Shown: positions 6,767 through 7,700 of the stretch, in pieces
Layout of the letters: every line of letters starts with the position of its first letter
Numbering within the stretch: position 1 is the first letter of the stretch
NCBI GenBank assembly: GCA_011053085.1
Contig: DSBE01000305.1
Location: forward strand, 1 to 7,700
Direction of reading: 5' to 3'
DNA from: Chloroflexota bacterium
GTDB lineage: Bacteria > Chloroflexota > Anaerolineae > Anaerolineales > Anaerolineaceae
DNA length: 7,700 nt
Translations under genes and position numbers: made by a program
Notes under the pieces: generated by a model
Told to the model about the DNA's origin: nothing
Database searches by the model: none
Seen by the model: only the letters and a program-made list of their open reading frames with translations

Positions 6767-6777
6767 TATACTACAAT
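6767..6777 (+). promoter_or_regulatory. Candidate -10 region for the lipoprotein gene
   Basis: Overlapping boxes TATACT (6767-6772) and TACAAT (6772-6777) lie about 70 bases before the lipoprotein start. The best -35 candidate for the first box is TGGTTA (6744-6749), only three of six to consensus at 17-base spacing. The call is therefore weak, but no better promoter is visible in the 173-base divergent gap. Confidence 0.4.
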
Positions 6778-6843
6778 AGGTTCAGCAGAGAAAGGTTACA
6801 TACCTTAGGTTTTCAGGCTACAGCCGAACAGAATGGAATGGTT

Positions 6844-7700
6844 ATGCAGCGTGACAGACATCTCCAATTTATCACCACATTCTTCCTGGTCATTGCCGTG
6901 ATCAGCGGCTGCAATTTTCCGCCCTATCAACAATGGCTTGCACAGCGGACAGCAACTGAAACCGCTGCCCCCTCGGAGTTTACTGTTGGTGTACAGTTTC
7001 ATGCCCTCTATTACAGCCTGCATGACCCGCAGCGCATATTCGGGCAACCGATCAGTCAGCCATTCATTGACCCGGTGAACGGCCATCTCAGCCAGTATTT
7101 CACCAATATGCGCCTCGAGTATTATCGAGATCAGACCGGCGAAGAACTATATTTCCTGTCTGCCCTTGGGCAGCAGTTATTTGAACCGGCAGAACATGAA
7201 TACCTGCTTATTGAGAAAAATTGCGTCACCTTGGAAGGCAGCCAGTTTCCTATCTGTCACGAAATTCGGACATTCTACGAACAGAACAACGGCATTCAGA
7301 TTTTCGGCGCACCTATCTCGCATGTGTTTACCCAAAACAATCGCTATTACCAATATTTTGACAACGCATGCCTGGTTTGGGATCCAATGAAACCAATTGA
7401 TCGCTCTGTCTCATTGGTCAACCTGGGGGAACAGTACCTGGCAACGCATGAGCCTTTGCGTTACACCATTACCAGTCCCATCAATTCCACCATGACCATT
7501 GACGGTCAAGGCACGGACAGTGAATTCTCTGTCAGCATATCGGTTGAACACATATATCTCAATCCATCAACCCCACAAACCATCACCATTTTGGTGACCG
7601 ATCGAACTGATATCCCTGTCAGCAATGCCTGGGTGACAGTATGGATCATGCTGCCCGACGAAAGCTACCAGGCATACCGCCCGGCAGATACCAGCCCTGA
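6844..7700 (+). CDS. Secreted lipoprotein with two FG-x-PIS repeats and an Ig-like region (3' end outside the window)
   Basis: The frame is open from the ATG at 6844 to the window edge, giving at least 285 residues and no stop. A signal peptide (hydrophobic 9-22) ends in the lipobox ISGC with Cys23, so the protein should be lipid-anchored outside the membrane. Two related repeats follow: FGQPIS (66-71) with QYF at 84-86, and FGAPIS (154-159) with QYF at 170-172. Each is preceded by an aromatic helix-like stretch (YYSLHDPQR, FYEQNNG). Such repeats occur in cell-surface proteins of Chloroflexota, by my recollection. Cys127 and Cys138 between them could form a disulfide. From about 205 the sequence turns beta-rich, with ITILVTDRTDIPVSNAWVTV (247-266) resembling an Ig-like or carboxypeptidase-regulatory-like strand pattern. 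The ATG at 6838 is an alternative, but GGA touches it directly; 6844 has six bases of spacing. Role unknown. Confidence 0.88.
   Translation, partial: MQRDRHLQFITTFFLVIAVISGCNFPPYQQWLAQRTATETAAPSEFTVGVQFHALYYSLHDPQRIFGQPISQPFIDPVNGHLSQYFTNMRLEYYRDQTGEELYFLSALGQQLFEPAEHEYLLIEKNCVTLEGSQFPICHEIRTFYEQNNGIQIFGAPISHVFTQNNRYYQYFDNACLVWDPMKPIDRSVSLVNLGEQYLATHEPLRYTITSPINSTMTIDGQGTDSEFSVSISVEHIYLNPSTPQTITILVTDRTDIPVSNAWVTVWIMLPDESYQAYRPADTSP

Noticed and set aside
6805..7086. Open frame of 93 codons on the minus strand opposite the lipoprotein gene
   Set aside because: The plus strand encodes a signal peptide with lipobox and repeat modules in the same place; the minus frame shows no recognisable protein features.

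Overview
The window looks like ordinary chromosomal DNA from a bacterium of moderate GC content. The best taxonomic hint is Chloroflexota, probably Anaerolineae. This rests on the lipoprotein at the right edge, which carries two 'FG-x-PIS ... QYF' repeats of a kind I associate with secreted proteins of that phylum, and on a bacterial NurA/HerA pair. This is an inference from gene content, not a proof. I see no rRNA, tRNA, CRISPR array, insertion sequence or phage gene.

Layout. (1) 1-1283, plus strand: the tail of an OppD/DppD-type ATPase, then a complete OppF/DppF-type ATPase. Together they form the end of a peptide-type ABC importer operon, closed by a clear intrinsic terminator at 1292-1330. 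(2) 1371-2602, plus strand: a near-consensus sigma-70 promoter drives two overlapping genes of unknown function. The first is a small PsbP/Mog1-like protein and the second a zinc-ribbon protein with a basic helical tail. (3) 2619-3002, minus strand: a small protein with three predicted membrane segments, converging on region 2 with only 16 bp between. (4) 6670-3129, minus strand: a compact three-gene operon of a NurA-type nuclease, a 201-residue protein that looks like a free-standing HAS-barrel protein, and a HerA-type hexameric ATPase. (5) 6844 to the right edge, plus strand: a lipoprotein open to the end of the window and divergent from the NurA operon.

How the genes work together. The two transporter ATPases would form the heterodimeric motor of one importer. 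NurA and HerA are known partners: HerA pumps DNA and NurA resects it. The extra HAS-barrel-like gene lies between them with tight coupling (18-nt gap, then a 4-bp ATGA overlap), so it is a good candidate third component. This is the most interesting part of the window. The two minus-strand transcription units (NurA operon and membrane protein) share an unusually similar promoter core: an identical TGCTATACT extended -10 box, followed shortly by AAGCAGT.
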